This document shows positions 27,647-38,571 of a stretch of DNA of 64,000 bases, one piece after another. Source of the stretch: Ectopseudomonas chengduensis (GTDB lineage Bacteria > Pseudomonadota > Gammaproteobacteria > Pseudomonadales > Pseudomonadaceae); assembly GCF_015712065.1 (NCBI RefSeq), contig NZ_JACFYZ010000001.1:372001-436000 (forward strand). Direction: 5' to 3'. The first letter of the stretch is position 1, and each line of letters opens with the position of its first letter. Under the pieces are notes generated by a model. It had not been told where the DNA came from. It did not search any database and saw only the letters and a list, made by a program, of their open reading frames with translations. A program made the position numbers and the translations under genes.

Positions 27647-28285
27647 TCAGGCGTCCTTCTGCTTGGTGCCGAAGATCTTGTCACCGGCATCGCCCAGGCC
27701 CGGGATAATGTAGCCGTGCTCGTTCAGGCGCTGATCGATGGAGGCGGTGAAGATGGTCACGTCCGGGTGCGCCTTCTCGACCGCCTTGATGCCTTCTGGA
27801 GCGGCGACCAGAACCATGGCGCGAATGTCCTTGCAGCCGGCTTTCTTCAGCAGGTCGATGGTGGCGACCATCGAGCCGCCGGTGGCCAGCATCGGGTCGA
27901 TGATCAGCGCCAGGCGCGAGTCGATTTCCGGCGCGAGCTTTTCCAGGTAGGTGTGCGCTTCCAGGGTTTCCTCGTTGCGTGCCACGCCCACGGCGCTGAC
28001 CTTGGCACCGGGAATCAGGCTGAGCACGCCGTCGAGCATGCCGATGCCGGCGCGCAGGATGGGCACCACGGTGATTTTCTTGCCGGCGATCTTCTCCACC
28101 TGCACGGTGCCCGCCCAACCTTCGATGTCGTAGGCTTCCAGTGGCAGGTCGTTGGTGGCTTCATAAGTCAGCAGGGCGCCCACTTCCTGGGCCAGCTCAC
28201 GGAAATTCTTGGTGCTGATATCGGCGCGGCGCATCAGGCCGATCTTGTGACGGATCAGCGGGTGGCGGATCTCGCGAGTGGGCAT
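27647..28285 (-). CDS. upp: Uracil phosphoribosyltransferase
   Basis: Upp makes UMP from uracil and PRPP. The 212-residue protein begins [20 protein letters not shown] and contains [14 protein letters not shown], the PRPP-binding loop [19 protein letters not shown], and the C-terminal [14 protein letters not shown]. First gene of the upp-uraA operon, divergent from hpt. The 238-base gap to hpt holds no recognisable gene; I could not pick a clear promoter for upp in it. Confidence 0.97.
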   Translation of the reverse strand: MPTREIRHPLIRHKIGLMRRADISTKNFRELAQEVGALLTYEATNDLPLEAYDIEGWAGTVQVEKIAGKKITVVPILRAGIGMLDGVLSLIPGAKVSAVGVARNEETLEAHTYLEKLAPEIDSRLALIIDPMLATGGSMVATIDLLKKAGCKDIRAMVLVAAPEGIKAVEKAHPDVTIFTASIDQRLNEHGYIIPGLGDAGDKIFGTKQKDA

Positions 28286-28523
28286 GGGCTGGGATCTCCA
28301 ACGGGGCTCTGGGAAAAATCGCGTTAGATTAAAGCATTGCTCATGCCTAGTGGTGGGTGACTGACGAGTCACGCTACCCTGCGACGTGCATCGGCTACGC
28401 TGGTCAGTCGATACTTGGCAAGCGTTGCCCGGGTCTGTACCTTTGCCCGCTTTTATTTGACGGCTCGATCAGCTTTCAGGCTGTTCGCCGCCATTCATCA
28501 GCCCGATCAAGAGAGAACACAAC

Positions 28524-29081
28524 ATGTCCGCCGATCTCGCGCACATTCGCCAAATCATGGCGGAAGCCGACTGCCTGTTCACCGAAGCCGAGGTGGAAGC
28601 GGCCATCGACAAGGTCGCCAGCCAGATCAACGCCGAGTTGGCTGAGCGCAACCCGGTGGTGTTCTGCGTGATGAATGGTGGCCTGATCTTCTCCGGCAAG
28701 CTGCTGACCAAGCTGAACTTCCCGCTGGAAGCGTCCTACCTGCACGCCACCCGTTATCGCAACGAAACCAGCGGTGGCGAGCTGTTCTGGAAGGCCAAGC
28801 CAGAAGTGTCGTTCATCGACCGCGACGTGCTGATCATCGACGACATCCTCGACGAAGGGCATACCCTGGGTGCGATCATCGATTTCTGCCGCCATGCCGG
28901 CGCGCGTGCCGTGCACACGGCGGTGCTGATCGACAAGGAGCACGAGCGCAAGGCTCGTCCTGATCTGAAGGCCAATTACGTGGGCCTGCAGTGCATCGAC
29001 CGCTACATCTTCGGCTACGGCATGGACTACAAGGGCTACTGGCGCAACGCTGCCGGCATCTACGCGGTCAAGGGGCTGTAA
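28524..29081 (+). CDS. hpt: Hypoxanthine-guanine phosphoribosyltransferase
   Basis: It salvages hypoxanthine and guanine with PRPP. The 185-residue protein has the type I PRTase fold with the PRPP loop VLIIDDILDEGHTLGAI (about residues 110-126) and the flexible-loop region YRNETSGGE. C-terminal motif FGYGMDYKGYWRN. It is divergent from upp and convergent with the SulP gene. The start follows GAGAGAACAC. Confidence 0.93.
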   Translation: MSADLAHIRQIMAEADCLFTEAEVEAAIDKVASQINAELAERNPVVFCVMNGGLIFSGKLLTKLNFPLEASYLHATRYRNETSGGELFWKAKPEVSFIDRDVLIIDDILDEGHTLGAIIDFCRHAGARAVHTAVLIDKEHERKARPDLKANYVGLQCIDRYIFGYGMDYKGYWRNAAGIYAVKGL

Positions 29082-29113
29082 GCCTGATACCAAGGCTCAC
29101 AAACCCGCTGTTC

Positions 29114-29187
29114 GTAGGAGTCCCGCCTCGGGGCGAAGCTTTTCGAGTTGGTGTCGCCCAGCTTCGCGGCGGGGCGCCGATCCTACA
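29114..29187. repeat. GTAGGA...TCCTAC palindromic repeat between hpt and the SulP gene
   Basis: The ends are GTAGGA (29114) and TCCTAC (about 29181-29186) and the arms share imperfect GCGAAGCT/AGCTTCGC. No coding potential. It has the look of the REP-type repeats common in Pseudomonas and lies between convergent genes. Confidence 0.55.
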
Positions 29188-29236
29188 CATCGTCGCCTGG
29201 CTGAGCAGCATTGGCGCGTAGCCGGATGAAAACGGT

Positions 29237-30964
29237 CTACGGCTTCGGGTTCTCTCCCAGCCAGCGCAGCGCCTTTTCCCGTGCTTGCGGCAAATCCCGC
29301 ACATAGGCCAGTTCGCCTTCGCGGCGCTGCACGCCGGCACGCCGCAGTTGCAGGCGTACCTGGGCGGTGGGGCCGCTGAGAATCAGCGCCACGCCCTGCT
29401 GGCGATAGTCGCGCAGCACATTGTCCAGCGCGGCGATGGCGGTCATGTCCAGCAGCGGCACGGCGCTGATATCGACGATCACCACGCGCACCCCTGGGGT
29501 GAAGCGGCGCAGCACGCTAAGCGCCTTTTCCGCCGCGCCGAAGAACAGCGGGCCGCGAATGGCGTAAGCCAGCACGTGCTCGGGCAAATCCTGCAGGGCC
29601 TGACGTTGCTGCCGGCTCAGCGCAGCGGTATCGGTCAGCTCGCTCATGCGTTTGATGAACAGTCCGGCTGCCAGCAGCAAGCCGACGCCAACGGCCAGCA
29701 CCATGTCGAACAGCACCGTCAGCACCAGGCAGGTCAGCAGCACCAGCACATCGCTGCGTGGGGCGATGCGCAGGGTGTGGGCAACATGGTGGGGTTCGCT
29801 CATGTTCCACGCCACCATCAGCAGCAGCGCCGCCAGGGCGGCCATGGGTAGATAACTGAACAGCGGTGCGAGCAGCAGAATCGCTGCCAGCACCACGCCG
29901 GCGTGAACCAGTGCCGCCAGCGGCGAAAAGGCCCCGGCCCGCACGTTGGCTGCCGTGCGGGCGATGGCGGCGGTGGCGGTGATGCCACCAAAGAATGGCG
30001 CGGCCAGATTGCCCAGGCCCTGGCCGATCAATTCGGCGTTGGGATCATGCTTGCTGCCGGTCATACCGTCGGCCACCACAGCGCACAGCAGTGACTCGAT
30101 GGCGCCGAGCATGGCGATGGCGAATGCCGGGGCGAGCAGTTGGCGAATCAGCTCGAAGGACAATACCAGCGGTTGGCCGTCAGCGCCGGGCAGGCTCCAG
30201 GGCAGCGCCAGGCTGGGCAGGAAGGGCGGAATGCCGGGATGCTCGATACCGTCGAGCTGATAGCTGAAGCGCTCGCCCAGCGTCGCCACCGGCAGCCCGA
30301 GCCGTTCCAGGGCCAGCGCCAGCAGCGCGCCAATCGCCAGAGCAACGAGGTGGGCGGGAATCTTCGGCGCCAAGCGTGGCCAGATCAGCAGCGTCGCCAG
30401 GCACGCGATACCAACCAGCGTGTCGCCGGGTTGCAGGCCGGGGAGTGCGCGCACCAGAAGATTCACCTGCTCCAACAAATGTTGCGGCGCACCGGCCAGA
30501 TGCAGGCCGAACAGGTCTTTGATCTGCAGAATGGCGATGACGATACCGATACCGGCAGTGAAGCCCAGGGTCACCGGATAGGGCACGAATTCGATCAGAC
30601 GTCCGGCGCGCAGCAGGCCCAGGCTGATCAGGATGACACCAGCCATCAAGGTACACAGCAGCAAGCCGCCGAGTCCGTACTGCTGGGTGATCGGCAGCAG
30701 AATCACCACGAAGGCGGCGGTGGGGCCGGAAATATTGAAACGCGAACCGCCGCACAGGGCGATCAGTGGCGCGGCGATCAGCACGGTATAGAGCCCGTGC
30801 TGCGGCGCCACACCCACGGCGATGGCCAGCGCCATGGCCAGCGGAATGGCAATGATGCCCACCGTCAGGCCGGCGCTCAGGTCGCCGCGCAGGGCCTTCC
30901 ACGAGTAGCCGGCGCGCAGCGTCTGGCGCCAGGCGGCGAACAGCGGTAACGATGGACGTGACAT
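29237..30964 (-). CDS. SulP family anion transporter with STAS domain
   Basis: The 575-residue protein has about 10-12 membrane helices (residues about 25-430), the family segment FNISGPTAAFVVILLPI, and a C-terminal STAS domain (about 440-565, VVIVDISAVPLLDMTAIAALD). SulP proteins carry sulfate, bicarbonate or dicarboxylates; the substrate cannot be read from sequence. It stands alone, convergent with hpt. Confidence 0.88.
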   Translation of the reverse strand: MSRPSLPLFAAWRQTLRAGYSWKALRGDLSAGLTVGIIAIPLAMALAIAVGVAPQHGLYTVLIAAPLIALCGGSRFNISGPTAAFVVILLPITQQYGLGGLLLCTLMAGVILISLGLLRAGRLIEFVPYPVTLGFTAGIGIVIAILQIKDLFGLHLAGAPQHLLEQVNLLVRALPGLQPGDTLVGIACLATLLIWPRLAPKIPAHLVALAIGALLALALERLGLPVATLGERFSYQLDGIEHPGIPPFLPSLALPWSLPGADGQPLVLSFELIRQLLAPAFAIAMLGAIESLLCAVVADGMTGSKHDPNAELIGQGLGNLAAPFFGGITATAAIARTAANVRAGAFSPLAALVHAGVVLAAILLLAPLFSYLPMAALAALLLMVAWNMSEPHHVAHTLRIAPRSDVLVLLTCLVLTVLFDMVLAVGVGLLLAAGLFIKRMSELTDTAALSRQQRQALQDLPEHVLAYAIRGPLFFGAAEKALSVLRRFTPGVRVVIVDISAVPLLDMTAIAALDNVLRDYRQQGVALILSGPTAQVRLQLRRAGVQRREGELAYVRDLPQAREKALRWLGENPKP

Positions 30965-31136
30965 GCTGGCTCCCTAATGGCTCGGCGCATTATAGGGGCC
31001 AGTTTGCACTGCGCGGCATGACCTAGGTCGGCTGTCGTGTCGATTGTTCGCATGTTAGCCTGCTTGGCTACGCGTTGAGCCGCGTGCGGCGCGGCGGTAC
31101 ACTGCCGGCCCTCTGTAATGCTGGCGGGAGCGGGCG

Positions 31137-31424
31137 ATGCGTAAAGACAAGAAGCAGGTGATTGGCGAAGAAATCAGCGATGACTCGATCAAGCTGTTCC
31201 TTGCGGTGGAACCAGCGGACGCCACACCGCCTTCGCTGCACAAGCTGATCAAGGCTTATCGCGGTCTGCGTATCGATGATTTCGAGCGTTTCGTGGGCTT
31301 CTTCGTGGCCGAGGGCTACGACCTCTCCGCCACCGATGCGCAGGGCAATGATTTCATCGCGCTGATTCAGGATCAGCGTAATGCCGAGCCCTATATCGAA
31401 GTGATCAAGGCTGCTCGCGGCTGA
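31137..31424 (+). CDS. PA4642 family conserved protein
   Basis: A small 95-residue protein beginning MRKDKKQVIGEEISDDSIKL, without signal peptide or membrane helix. It is conserved in pseudomonads under the name of the PAO1 locus; function unknown. It has a mixed acidic, helical composition with the motif YRGLRIDDFERFVGFFVAEG. Own terminator follows. Context (between SulP and rpsT) gives no clue. Confidence 0.7.
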   Translation: MRKDKKQVIGEEISDDSIKLFLAVEPADATPPSLHKLIKAYRGLRIDDFERFVGFFVAEGYDLSATDAQGNDFIALIQDQRNAEPYIEVIKAARG

Positions 31425-31441
31425 TTCTGGTAGGCATAGGC

Positions 31442-31480
31442 AAAAATGCCCGCGCTCCGTTGAGGAGGCGGGCATTTTTT
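31442..31480. terminator. Terminator after the PA4642-family gene
   Basis: AAAAATGCCCGC and GCGGGCATTTTTT form an 8-bp stem plus flanking A/T tracts with a 14-base loop. Confidence 0.9.
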
Positions 31481-31583
31481 ATGGCCTGCCATACCCGGCG
31501 GCCGCTCTGCGGGCCATCGCTGCACGAGGCTAAAATGGCTCCCGGCCATTTCTATGGGCTGCGGATCGTGAACTCGGGGCAAT

Positions 31584-31611
31584 AAAAAACCGGCCTCCAG
31601 GGCCGGTTTTT
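31584..31611 (-). terminator. Terminator after rpsT
   Basis: On the minus strand, AAAAACCGGCC pairs with GGCCGGTTTTTT around a five-base loop, 16 bases after the rpsT stop. A-tracts on both sides let it work in both directions. Confidence 0.92.
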
Positions 31612-31627
31612 CAAGAACCTGTCGCGA

Positions 31628-31906
31628 TTAGGCGGCAGCAGCTTCGCCCAGCGCTTTGATGTGCGCGTTCAGGCGGCTCTTGTGACGAGCGGCTTTGTTC
31701 TTGTGAATGATGCCTTTGTCAGCCATGCGGTCGATGACCGGAACGGCTGCAGTGTAAGCGGTCTTGGCAAGCTCGAGATCCTTGGCCGCAATAGCCTTGA
31801 CCACGTTCTTGATGTAGGTACGAACCATCGAGCGCAGGCTGGCGTTATGGCTACGGCGCTTCTCAGCCTGTTTGGCGCGTTTTTTGGCAGAAGGTGAGTT
31901 GGCCAC
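31628..31906 (-). CDS. rpsT: 30S ribosomal protein S20
   Basis: S20 is a primary 16S rRNA-binding protein. The 92-residue protein reads (M)[19 protein letters not shown], rich in Lys/Arg/Ala. The start is GTG at 31906, preceded by CGAGGAG with seven bases spacing; the in-frame TTG two codons upstream is too close to that site. A non-ATG start is also used in E. coli rpsT, where it takes part in autoregulation; the same may hold here (inference). Confidence 0.96.
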   Translation of the reverse strand: MANSPSAKKRAKQAEKRRSHNASLRSMVRTYIKNVVKAIAAKDLELAKTAYTAAVPVIDRMADKGIIHKNKAARHKSRLNAHIKALGEAAAA

Positions 31907-32097
31907 CGTCAAGCTCCTCGAAAACTGGGGGGTTACGACAAATAAGGCCGCGAATCATGCCGATCCATCTGCCTGCTGTCAAGTCTGATGACGCTTTCCT
32001 GTGCTGGCCTGACCAGTGGTGGCTCGCTACACTCGACGCCTTCGTTGGGCGGCGGATTGTCCGCTACTGCACCTCTTTATGGAAGCCGAAATACCCC

Positions 32098-33639
32098 ATG
32101 AATCTCCTCAAGTCCCTGGCTGCCGTCAGTTCACTGACCATGGTGTCGCGCGTGCTGGGGTTCGTGCGCGACACCATCATCGCCCGTACCTTCGGTGCCG
32201 GGGTGGCGTCGGATGCCTTCGTGGTGGCCTTCAAGCTGCCCAATCTGCTGCGCCGTATTTTTGCCGAAGGGGCGTTCTCGCAGGCCTTCGTGCCGATCCT
32301 GGCCGAGTACAAGATGCAGCAGGGCGAGGAGGCCACGCGCACTTTCGTTGCCTACGTCTCTGGTTTGCTGACCCTTGTGCTGGCGCTGGTCACGGCCATC
32401 GGCGTGCTTGCGGCGCCCTGGATCGTCTGGGCCACTGCGCCGGGTTTTGCCGATGAGGCCGAGCGTTTCGAGCTCACGGTCGATCTGCTGCGGGTGACCT
32501 TTCCTTATATATTGCTGATCTCCCTGTCATCGCTGGCCGGGGCCGTGCTCAATACCTGGAACCGTTTTTCGGTACCGGCGTTCGTGCCGACCTTGCTCAA
32601 TGTCAGCATGATCGTCTTCTCGCTGTTTCTGACGCCCTATTTCGACCCGCCAATCATGGCGCTGGGCTGGGCGGTGCTGGTCGGCGGGCTGGCACAGTTG
32701 CTCTGGCAACTGCCGCATCTGAAGAAGGTCGGCATGCTGGTGCTGCCGCGCCTGAGTTTCGGTGACCTGGGCGTCTGGCGCGTGCTCAAGCAGATGGGGC
32801 CGGCCATCTTCGGCGTCTCGGTGAGTCAGATTTCGCTGATCATCAACACCATCTTCGCCTCCTTCCTGGTGGCCGGCTCGGTGTCCTGGATGTACTACGC
32901 CGACCGCCTGATGGAGCTGCCCTCGGGCGTGCTGGGCGTGGCACTGGGGACCATCCTGCTGCCGGCGCTATCGAAAACCTATGCGAGCAAGAATCGCGAC
33001 GAGTACCGCCGCCTGCTCGATTGGGGGCTGCGCTTGTGCTTTCTGCTGGTGCTGCCTTGCACCCTGGCGCTGGCAATTCTCGCCGAGCCGCTGGTGGTGT
33101 CGCTGTTCCAGTACGGCAAGTTCGGTGCGGAGGACGCGCTGATGACCCAGCGGGCACTGGTGGCTTATTCGGTCGGCCTGCTGGCGTTGATTCTGATCAA
33201 GATCCTCGCGCCCGGCTTCTACGCCCAGCAGAACATCAAGACACCGGTGCGCATTGCCATCGTCAGCCTGCTGGCGACCCAGGCGATGAACGCGCTGTTC
33301 GTATTCGGCCTGGATATGGCGCACGTCGGTCTGGCGCTGGCGATCAGCCTGGCGGCCTGTCTGAACGCCGGCCTACTGTACTGGCAGCTGCGCCGTGCCG
33401 ATATCTTCCAGCCGCTGCCGGGCTGGGGGCTATTTCTGCTCAAGCTGGTGGTCGCGGTGGCGGTGATGGTCGCTGTGTTGCTGGGGCTGCTGCAGGTCAT
33501 GCCAGCCTGGGCGGAAGGGGAAATGCTCGTGCGCCTGTTGCGTCTCGGCGCGCTGGTGGCCGCTGGGCTGGTTGCTTACTTCGGCATGCTGCTCATATTG
33601 GGCTTCCGTCCGCGCGATTTTGCCCGGCGGGCCTTGTAG
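32098..33639 (+). CDS. murJ: MurJ, lipid II flippase
   Basis: MurJ moves lipid II to the periplasmic side of the membrane. The 513-residue MOP-family protein has 14 predicted membrane helices and begins [20 protein letters not shown]. Arginines needed in E. coli MurJ are in the expected places ([29 protein letters not shown]). The start at 32098 is preferred to a far upstream one (31894) that overlaps rpsT. Divergent from rpsT with 191 bases between; I see no gene in that gap. Confidence 0.96.
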   Translation: MNLLKSLAAVSSLTMVSRVLGFVRDTIIARTFGAGVASDAFVVAFKLPNLLRRIFAEGAFSQAFVPILAEYKMQQGEEATRTFVAYVSGLLTLVLALVTAIGVLAAPWIVWATAPGFADEAERFELTVDLLRVTFPYILLISLSSLAGAVLNTWNRFSVPAFVPTLLNVSMIVFSLFLTPYFDPPIMALGWAVLVGGLAQLLWQLPHLKKVGMLVLPRLSFGDLGVWRVLKQMGPAIFGVSVSQISLIINTIFASFLVAGSVSWMYYADRLMELPSGVLGVALGTILLPALSKTYASKNRDEYRRLLDWGLRLCFLLVLPCTLALAILAEPLVVSLFQYGKFGAEDALMTQRALVAYSVGLLALILIKILAPGFYAQQNIKTPVRIAIVSLLATQAMNALFVFGLDMAHVGLALAISLAACLNAGLLYWQLRRADIFQPLPGWGLFLLKLVVAVAVMVAVLLGLLQVMPAWAEGEMLVRLLRLGALVAAGLVAYFGMLLILGFRPRDFARRAL

Positions 33640-33663
33640 CGGTTTCACGTATCGCGATGCCTG

Positions 33664-33690
33664 TTGTGCATGGCCTGCTGTGCGTATAAT
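33664..33690 (+). promoter_or_regulatory. Candidate promoter for the ribF-ileS-lspA operon
   Basis: TTGTGC (33664-33669) and a perfect TATAAT (33685-33690), 15 bases apart, 29 bases before the ribF ATG. Spacing is short but the -10 is strong. Confidence 0.5.
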
Positions 33691-33718
33691 CGGCCACTTT
33701 GTGAACAAGAAGCGTGCT

Positions 33719-34669
33719 ATGCAGCTGGTTCGAGGTCTTCATAACCTGCAGCCCCAGGCGCGGGGCTGTGTGGTCACCATCGGTAATTTCGACGGCGTTC
33801 ATCGTGGGCACCAGGCCATCCTGGCGCGCTTGCGCGAGCGTGCCGCGGAATTGGCCGTGCCCAGTTGCGTGGTGATCTTCGAGCCGCAGCCGCGTGAGTT
33901 CTTCGGTCCGGACACCGCCCCGGCGCGCCTGACCCGCCTGCGCGACAAGCTCGCCCTGCTGGCCGCCGAAGGCGTCGACATGGTGCTGTGCCTGGCCTTC
34001 AACCGCCGTCTGCGCGAGTTGTCGGCCGCCGAGTTCGTCCAGCGTGTGCTGGTCGATGGCCTGGGCGTGAAGGATCTGGAGATCGGCGACGATTTCCGCT
34101 TCGGCTGCGACCGTGCCGGGGATTTCGAATTTCTCAAGGCCGCCGGCCAGCGTTACGGCTTCAGCGTCGATGCGTCGACTACGGTCGAAGTGCTCGGCGG
34201 CCGGGTCAGCAGCACGCGCGTGCGCCAGGCGCTGGCCGATGGCGATTTCGAACTGGCCGAAGCCTTGCTCGGCCGGCCGTTTCGCATCGCCGGGCGTGTA
34301 TTGCACGGGCAGAAGCTTGGCCGCCAGCTCGATGCGCCCACTGCCAACATCCAGCTCAAGCGGCGCAAGGTGCCGCTGACCGGGGTCTATCTGGTGAGCT
34401 GCGAAATCGATGGCGTGATTCAACCGGGCGTCGCCAATATCGGCGTGCGCCCCAGCGTTGCCGGTGACGGCCGCGCCCATCTGGAAGTGCACCTTCTGGA
34501 TTTTGCCGGCGATCTGTATGGCCGGCGCCTCTCGGTGGCTTTCCACCACAAGCTGCGTGATGAGCAGCGTTTCGCCTCGCTGGAGGCCTTGAAGGCGGCG
34601 ATTGCCGCTGATATCGCCGCTGCCCGTGAATATTGGCAGAGCCACCCGCTGATGAAGAGCCCGAAATGA
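33719..34669 (+). CDS. ribF: RibF, bifunctional riboflavin kinase / FAD synthetase
   Basis: RibF converts riboflavin to FMN and then FAD. The 316-residue protein has the N-terminal FAD synthetase domain with [11 protein letters not shown] (about 20-30) and the [12 protein letters not shown] motif, and the C-terminal flavokinase domain with [11 protein letters not shown] and GVANIGVRP. The ATG at 33719 is preferred to 33572, which lies in murJ. Its stop shares ATGA with the ileS start. Confidence 0.96.
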   Translation: MQLVRGLHNLQPQARGCVVTIGNFDGVHRGHQAILARLRERAAELAVPSCVVIFEPQPREFFGPDTAPARLTRLRDKLALLAAEGVDMVLCLAFNRRLRELSAAEFVQRVLVDGLGVKDLEIGDDFRFGCDRAGDFEFLKAAGQRYGFSVDASTTVEVLGGRVSSTRVRQALADGDFELAEALLGRPFRIAGRVLHGQKLGRQLDAPTANIQLKRRKVPLTGVYLVSCEIDGVIQPGVANIGVRPSVAGDGRAHLEVHLLDFAGDLYGRRLSVAFHHKLRDEQRFASLEALKAAIAADIAAAREYWQSHPLMKSPK

Positions 34670-37497
34670 CCGACTACAAAGCTACGCTGAACCTGCCCGA
34701 TACCCAGTTCCCGATGAAGGCCGGCCTGCCGCAACGCGAGCCGCAGACCCTGCAGCGCTGGAACGAGATTGGCCTGTATAGCAAGCTGCGCAAGATTGGC
34801 GAAGGTCGGCCGAAGTTCGTCCTGCACGACGGCCCGCCCTACGCCAACGGCAGCATCCACATCGGTCATGCGGTGAACAAGATCCTCAAGGACATCATCA
34901 CCCGCTCCAAGACCCTGGCCGGCTTCGACGCGCCCTACGTGCCGGGCTGGGACTGCCACGGCCTGCCGATCGAGCACAAGGTCGAAACCACCTTCGGCAA
35001 GAACCAGCCGGCGGACCTGACCCGCGAGCGCTGCCGCACCTACGCCAGCGAGCAGATCGAAGGGCAGAAGGCCGACTTCATCCGCCTCGGTGTGCTGGGC
35101 GACTGGGACAATCCGTACAAGACCATGGATTTCGCCAACGAGGCCGGCGAGATCCGCGCCCTGGCCGAGATGGTCAAGCAGGGCTTCGTGTTCAAGGGCC
35201 TGAAGCCGGTGAACTGGTGCTTCGACTGTGGCTCGGCGCTGGCCGAGGCCGAGGTGGAGTATCAGGACAAGAAATCCGATGCCATCGACGTTGCCTTCCC
35301 CATCGAAGACGCAGACAAGCTGGCCGCCGCCTTCGGCCTGAGCGAGCTGAGCAAACCGACCGCCATCGTCATCTGGACCACCACGCCCTGGACCATCCCG
35401 GCCAACCAGGCGCTCAACGTCCATCCGGAATTCACCTACGCCCTGGTCGATACCGGCGAGCGCATCCTGCTGCTGGCCGAGGAACTGGTCGAATCCTGCC
35501 TGCAGCGCTATGGCCTGCAGGGCCAGGTGATCGCCACCGCGCCGGGCGCGGCGCTGGAGCTGATCCGTTTCCGTCATCCGTTCTACGAGCGTTTCTCGCC
35601 GGTTTACCTGGCCGAATACGTCGAGCTGGGCGCCGGTACCGGCATCGTCCACTCCTCGCCGGCCTATGGTGAGGACGACTTCCGTACCTGCAAAGCCTAC
35701 GGCATGAGCAACGACGACATCCTCAGCCCGGTGCAGAGCAATGGCGTCTACACCCCGGACCTGCCGTTCTTCGGCGGCCAGTTCATCTGGAAGGCCAACC
35801 CGGCCATCGTCGAGAAGCTGGCCGAAGTCGGTGCGCTGCTCAAGCACCAGCCGATCCAGCACAGCTACATGCATTGCTGGCGCCACAAGACCCCGCTGAT
35901 CTACCGCGCTACCGCGCAGTGGTTCGTCGGCATGGACACTCAGCCCAAGCAGGGCGGCACCCTGCGTGAGCGCGCGCTGGCCGCCATCGAACAGACCCAG
36001 TTCGTCCCGGCCTGGGGTCAGGCGCGTCTGCACAGCATGATCGCCGGCCGCCCGGACTGGTGCATCTCGCGTCAGCGCAACTGGGGCGTGCCAATCCCGT
36101 TCTTCCTGCACAAGGCCACCGGCGAGCTGCACCCGCGCACCGTCGAGCTGATGGAGGAAGTGGCCAAGCGTGTCGAGCAAGAGGGCATCGAAGCCTGGTT
36201 CAAGCTCGACGCTGCCGAGCTGCTGGGTGCTGAAGCGGCTGACTACGACAAGATCAACGACACCCTCGACGTCTGGTTCGACTCCGGTACCACCCACTGG
36301 CATGTGCTGCGTGGTTCGCACGGCCTCGGCCACACCACCGGCCCGCGCGCCGACCTGTATCTGGAAGGCTCGGACCAGCACCGCGGCTGGTTCCATTCGT
36401 CCCTGCTGACCGGCAGTGCCATCGATGGTCACGCGCCGTACAAGGCGCTGCTGACCCACGGCTTCGTGGTCGACGAGAACGGCCGCAAGATGTCCAAGTC
36501 GCTGGGTAACGTGGTTGCGCCGCAGGAGGTCAACGACAGTCTGGGCGCCGACATCATGCGCCTGTGGGTCGCCTCCACCGACTATTCCGGCGAGATGGCC
36601 GTGTCCAAGGTGATCCTGCAGCGCAGCGCCGATGCCTACCGCCGCATTCGCAACACCGCGCGCTTCATGCTGGCCAACCTCAATGGCTTCGATCCGGCCA
36701 AGGATCTGCTGCAGCCCGAGCAGATGCTCGACCTCGACCGCTGGGCCGTCGACGCAGCCCTGCGTCTGCAGGAAGAGATCATCGAAGCCTACGCCGACTA
36801 CCGTTTCTGGAACGTCTATTCCAAGGTGCACAACTTCTGCGTGCAGGAGCTGGGCGGCTTCTACCTGGACATCATCAAGGATCGCCAGTACACCACTGCC
36901 GCCGACAGCGTGGCGCGCCGCTCCTGCCAGAGCGCGCTGTTCCATATCAGCGAGGCGCTGGTGCGCTGGATCGCGCCGATCCTGGCCTTTACCGCCGAGG
37001 AAATCTGGCAGTTCCTGCCGGGCGAGCGCAACGAGTCGGTGATGCTCAATACCTGGTACGCGGGCCTGGAGCGTCTGCCGGAAGGCTTCGAACTGGATCG
37101 TGCCTATTGGGATCGCGTGATGGAGGTCAAGGCCGCGGTCAACAAGGAGCTGGAGAACCTGCGTACGGCCAAGGCCATCGGTGCCAGCCTGCAGGCCGAG
37201 GTCACCCTGTTCTGCGACGAGGCCAAACAGGCCGACCTGGCCAAGCTCGGCGACGAGCTGCGTTTCGCCCTGATCACCTCGGCGGCGCAGACCGCGCCGC
37301 TCGCTGATGCGCCGGCCGATGCGGTGGTGACCGAGGTCGAAGGCCTGAAGCTGAAGATCCTCAAGTCCGCCCACGCCAAGTGCGGCCGTTGCTGGCACTT
37401 CCGCGCCGATGTCGGCAGTCATGCCGCGCATCCTGAGCTGTGCGGCCGTTGCGTAAGCAACATCGAAGGCATCGGAGAGGTGCGCAAGCATGCCTGA
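34666..37497 (+). CDS. ileS: Isoleucyl-tRNA synthetase
   Basis: The 943-residue class I synthetase has HIGH at residues 65-68, KMSKS at 608-612, the editing CP1 domain ([26 protein letters not shown]), and a C-terminal zinc site CGRCWHF ... CGRC. It is of the bacterial mupirocin-sensitive type by general layout (inference). Overlaps ribF by four bases and lspA by eight. No T-box-like leader is expected or seen. Confidence 0.97.
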   Translation: MTDYKATLNLPDTQFPMKAGLPQREPQTLQRWNEIGLYSKLRKIGEGRPKFVLHDGPPYANGSIHIGHAVNKILKDIITRSKTLAGFDAPYVPGWDCHGLPIEHKVETTFGKNQPADLTRERCRTYASEQIEGQKADFIRLGVLGDWDNPYKTMDFANEAGEIRALAEMVKQGFVFKGLKPVNWCFDCGSALAEAEVEYQDKKSDAIDVAFPIEDADKLAAAFGLSELSKPTAIVIWTTTPWTIPANQALNVHPEFTYALVDTGERILLLAEELVESCLQRYGLQGQVIATAPGAALELIRFRHPFYERFSPVYLAEYVELGAGTGIVHSSPAYGEDDFRTCKAYGMSNDDILSPVQSNGVYTPDLPFFGGQFIWKANPAIVEKLAEVGALLKHQPIQHSYMHCWRHKTPLIYRATAQWFVGMDTQPKQGGTLRERALAAIEQTQFVPAWGQARLHSMIAGRPDWCISRQRNWGVPIPFFLHKATGELHPRTVELMEEVAKRVEQEGIEAWFKLDAAELLGAEAADYDKINDTLDVWFDSGTTHWHVLRGSHGLGHTTGPRADLYLEGSDQHRGWFHSSLLTGSAIDGHAPYKALLTHGFVVDENGRKMSKSLGNVVAPQEVNDSLGADIMRLWVASTDYSGEMAVSKVILQRSADAYRRIRNTARFMLANLNGFDPAKDLLQPEQMLDLDRWAVDAALRLQEEIIEAYADYRFWNVYSKVHNFCVQELGGFYLDIIKDRQYTTAADSVARRSCQSALFHISEALVRWIAPILAFTAEEIWQFLPGERNESVMLNTWYAGLERLPEGFELDRAYWDRVMEVKAAVNKELENLRTAKAIGASLQAEVTLFCDEAKQADLAKLGDELRFALITSAAQTAPLADAPADAVVTEVEGLKLKILKSAHAKCGRCWHFRADVGSHAAHPELCGRCVSNIEGIGEVRKHA

Positions 37498-37999
37498 GTC
37501 CTCGCGTTTCGGGCATCTGCCCTGGTTGCTGCTGAGCGTGCTGATCCTGGTCGCCGACCGGGTGACCAAGGACATCTTCGAGGGCACGCTGAGCATGTAT
37601 CAGCGTATCGAAGTGATTCCGGGCTACTTCGACTGGACCCTGGCCTACAACACCGGCGCGGCATTCAGCTTCCTGGCCGATGCCGCTGGCTGGCAGCGCT
37701 GGTTCTTCGCCGCCATCGCCATCGTCGTCAGCGTCGTGCTGGTTATCTGGCTCAAGCGCCTCAAGCGTCACGAGACTCTGCTGGCCGTGGCGCTGGCCAT
37801 GGTCCTGGGCGGCGCACTGGGCAATCTGTATGACCGCGTGGTGCTTGGTCACGTGGTCGACTTCATCCTGGTGCATTGGCAGAGCCGCTGGTTCTTCCCG
37901 GCGTTCAACCTGGCCGACACCTTCATCACCATCGGCGCCATCCTGCTGGCGCTGGATATGTTCAAGAGCGACAAGTCCGCGAAGGAGGCTGCGCAATGA
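37490..37999 (+). CDS. lspA: LspA, prolipoprotein signal peptidase II
   Basis: LspA removes signal peptides from lipid-modified prolipoproteins. The 169-residue inner-membrane protein has four membrane helices and both catalytic aspartates in [15 protein letters not shown] and [12 protein letters not shown]. The usual N-terminal motif ADRVTKDIF and [10 protein letters not shown] are present. Overlaps ileS by 8 bases and fkpB by 4. Confidence 0.96.
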   Translation: MPESSRFGHLPWLLLSVLILVADRVTKDIFEGTLSMYQRIEVIPGYFDWTLAYNTGAAFSFLADAAGWQRWFFAAIAIVVSVVLVIWLKRLKRHETLLAVALAMVLGGALGNLYDRVVLGHVVDFILVHWQSRWFFPAFNLADTFITIGAILLALDMFKSDKSAKEAAQ

Positions 38000-38433
38000 C
38001 AGACGTACGCATCGGTCCGGACAGGGAAGTGACCTTGCATTTCGCCCTCAAGCTGGAAAACGGCGATGTGGTCGACAGCACCTTTGACAAGCAGCCGGCC
38101 ACCTTCAAGGTCGGCGACGGCAACCTGCTGCCTGGCTTCGAGCAAGCGCTGTACGGTTTCAAGGCTGGCGACAAGCGTAGCGTGCAGGTACAACCGGAGC
38201 AGGGCTTCGGCCAGCCCAACCCACAGAACGTGCAGATCATGCCGCGCAGCCAGTTCGAGGGCATGGAGCTCTCCGAAGGCCTGCTGGTGATCTTCAACGA
38301 TGCCGCCAATGCCGAGCTGCCGGGTGTGGTCAAGGCGTTCGACGACAAGCATGTCACCATCGACTTCAACCATCCGCTGGCCGGCAAGGTGCTGGACTTC
38401 GATGTGGAGATCATTGAGGTCAAGGCGCTCTAG
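37996..38433 (+). CDS. fkpB: FKBP-type peptidyl-prolyl isomerase (SlpA/FkpB)
   Basis: A 145-residue cytoplasmic prolyl isomerase/chaperone of the SlyD-like FKBP group. It has GDVVDSTFDKQPATFKVGDG, LLPGFEQALYGFKAGDKR and an inserted-flap domain (about 70-125), followed by NHPLAGKVLDFDVEI. It lacks the His-rich tail of SlyD. It lies between lspA and ispH as in E. coli and P. aeruginosa. The ATG overlaps the lspA stop. Confidence 0.92.
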   Translation: MTDVRIGPDREVTLHFALKLENGDVVDSTFDKQPATFKVGDGNLLPGFEQALYGFKAGDKRSVQVQPEQGFGQPNPQNVQIMPRSQFEGMELSEGLLVIFNDAANAELPGVVKAFDDKHVTIDFNHPLAGKVLDFDVEIIEVKAL

Positions 38434-38450
38434 CCCGTGCTGTCGCTCTT

Positions 38451-38473
38451 GTAGGAGCGGCTTCAGCCGCGAA
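38451..38473. repeat. GTAGGAGCGGCT-type palindromic repeat
   Basis: A 23-base palindrome (GTAGGAGCGGCT, then AGCCGCGAA) in the 138-base gap between fkpB and ispH. A copy differing at 2 positions is at 60090-60112. REP-type Pseudomonas repeat. Confidence 0.65.
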
Positions 38474-38571
38474 GCTCTTGTTGCAGCCTGCGCTTATCCC
38501 GCGCAGGCTGTACCTTTCCGGGATCTAACCGTAGCGTCGTGCGATCCCCGATCAATACCGAGACAGCCAGC

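Noticed and set aside
26578..27708. A 376-codon plus-strand open frame over uraA
   Set aside because: The protein is almost entirely Gly/His/Gln/Asp/Arg and mirrors the uraA coding strand.
28286..28523. A purine or PRPP riboswitch between upp and hpt
   Set aside because: I saw no conserved aptamer sequence; the gap looks like ordinary divergent promoter DNA.
31907..32097. An additional small gene or riboswitch between rpsT and murJ
   Set aside because: No frame with a credible start and no conserved riboswitch-type structure was visible in these 191 bases.
34420..37596. A 1058-codon open frame on the minus strand over ileS
   Set aside because: It is the antisense shadow of ileS and the ribF end: GC-rich third positions remove stop codons on the other strand. 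The product is His/Gln/Arg/Gly-rich with no known domain, and the + strand genes are certain.
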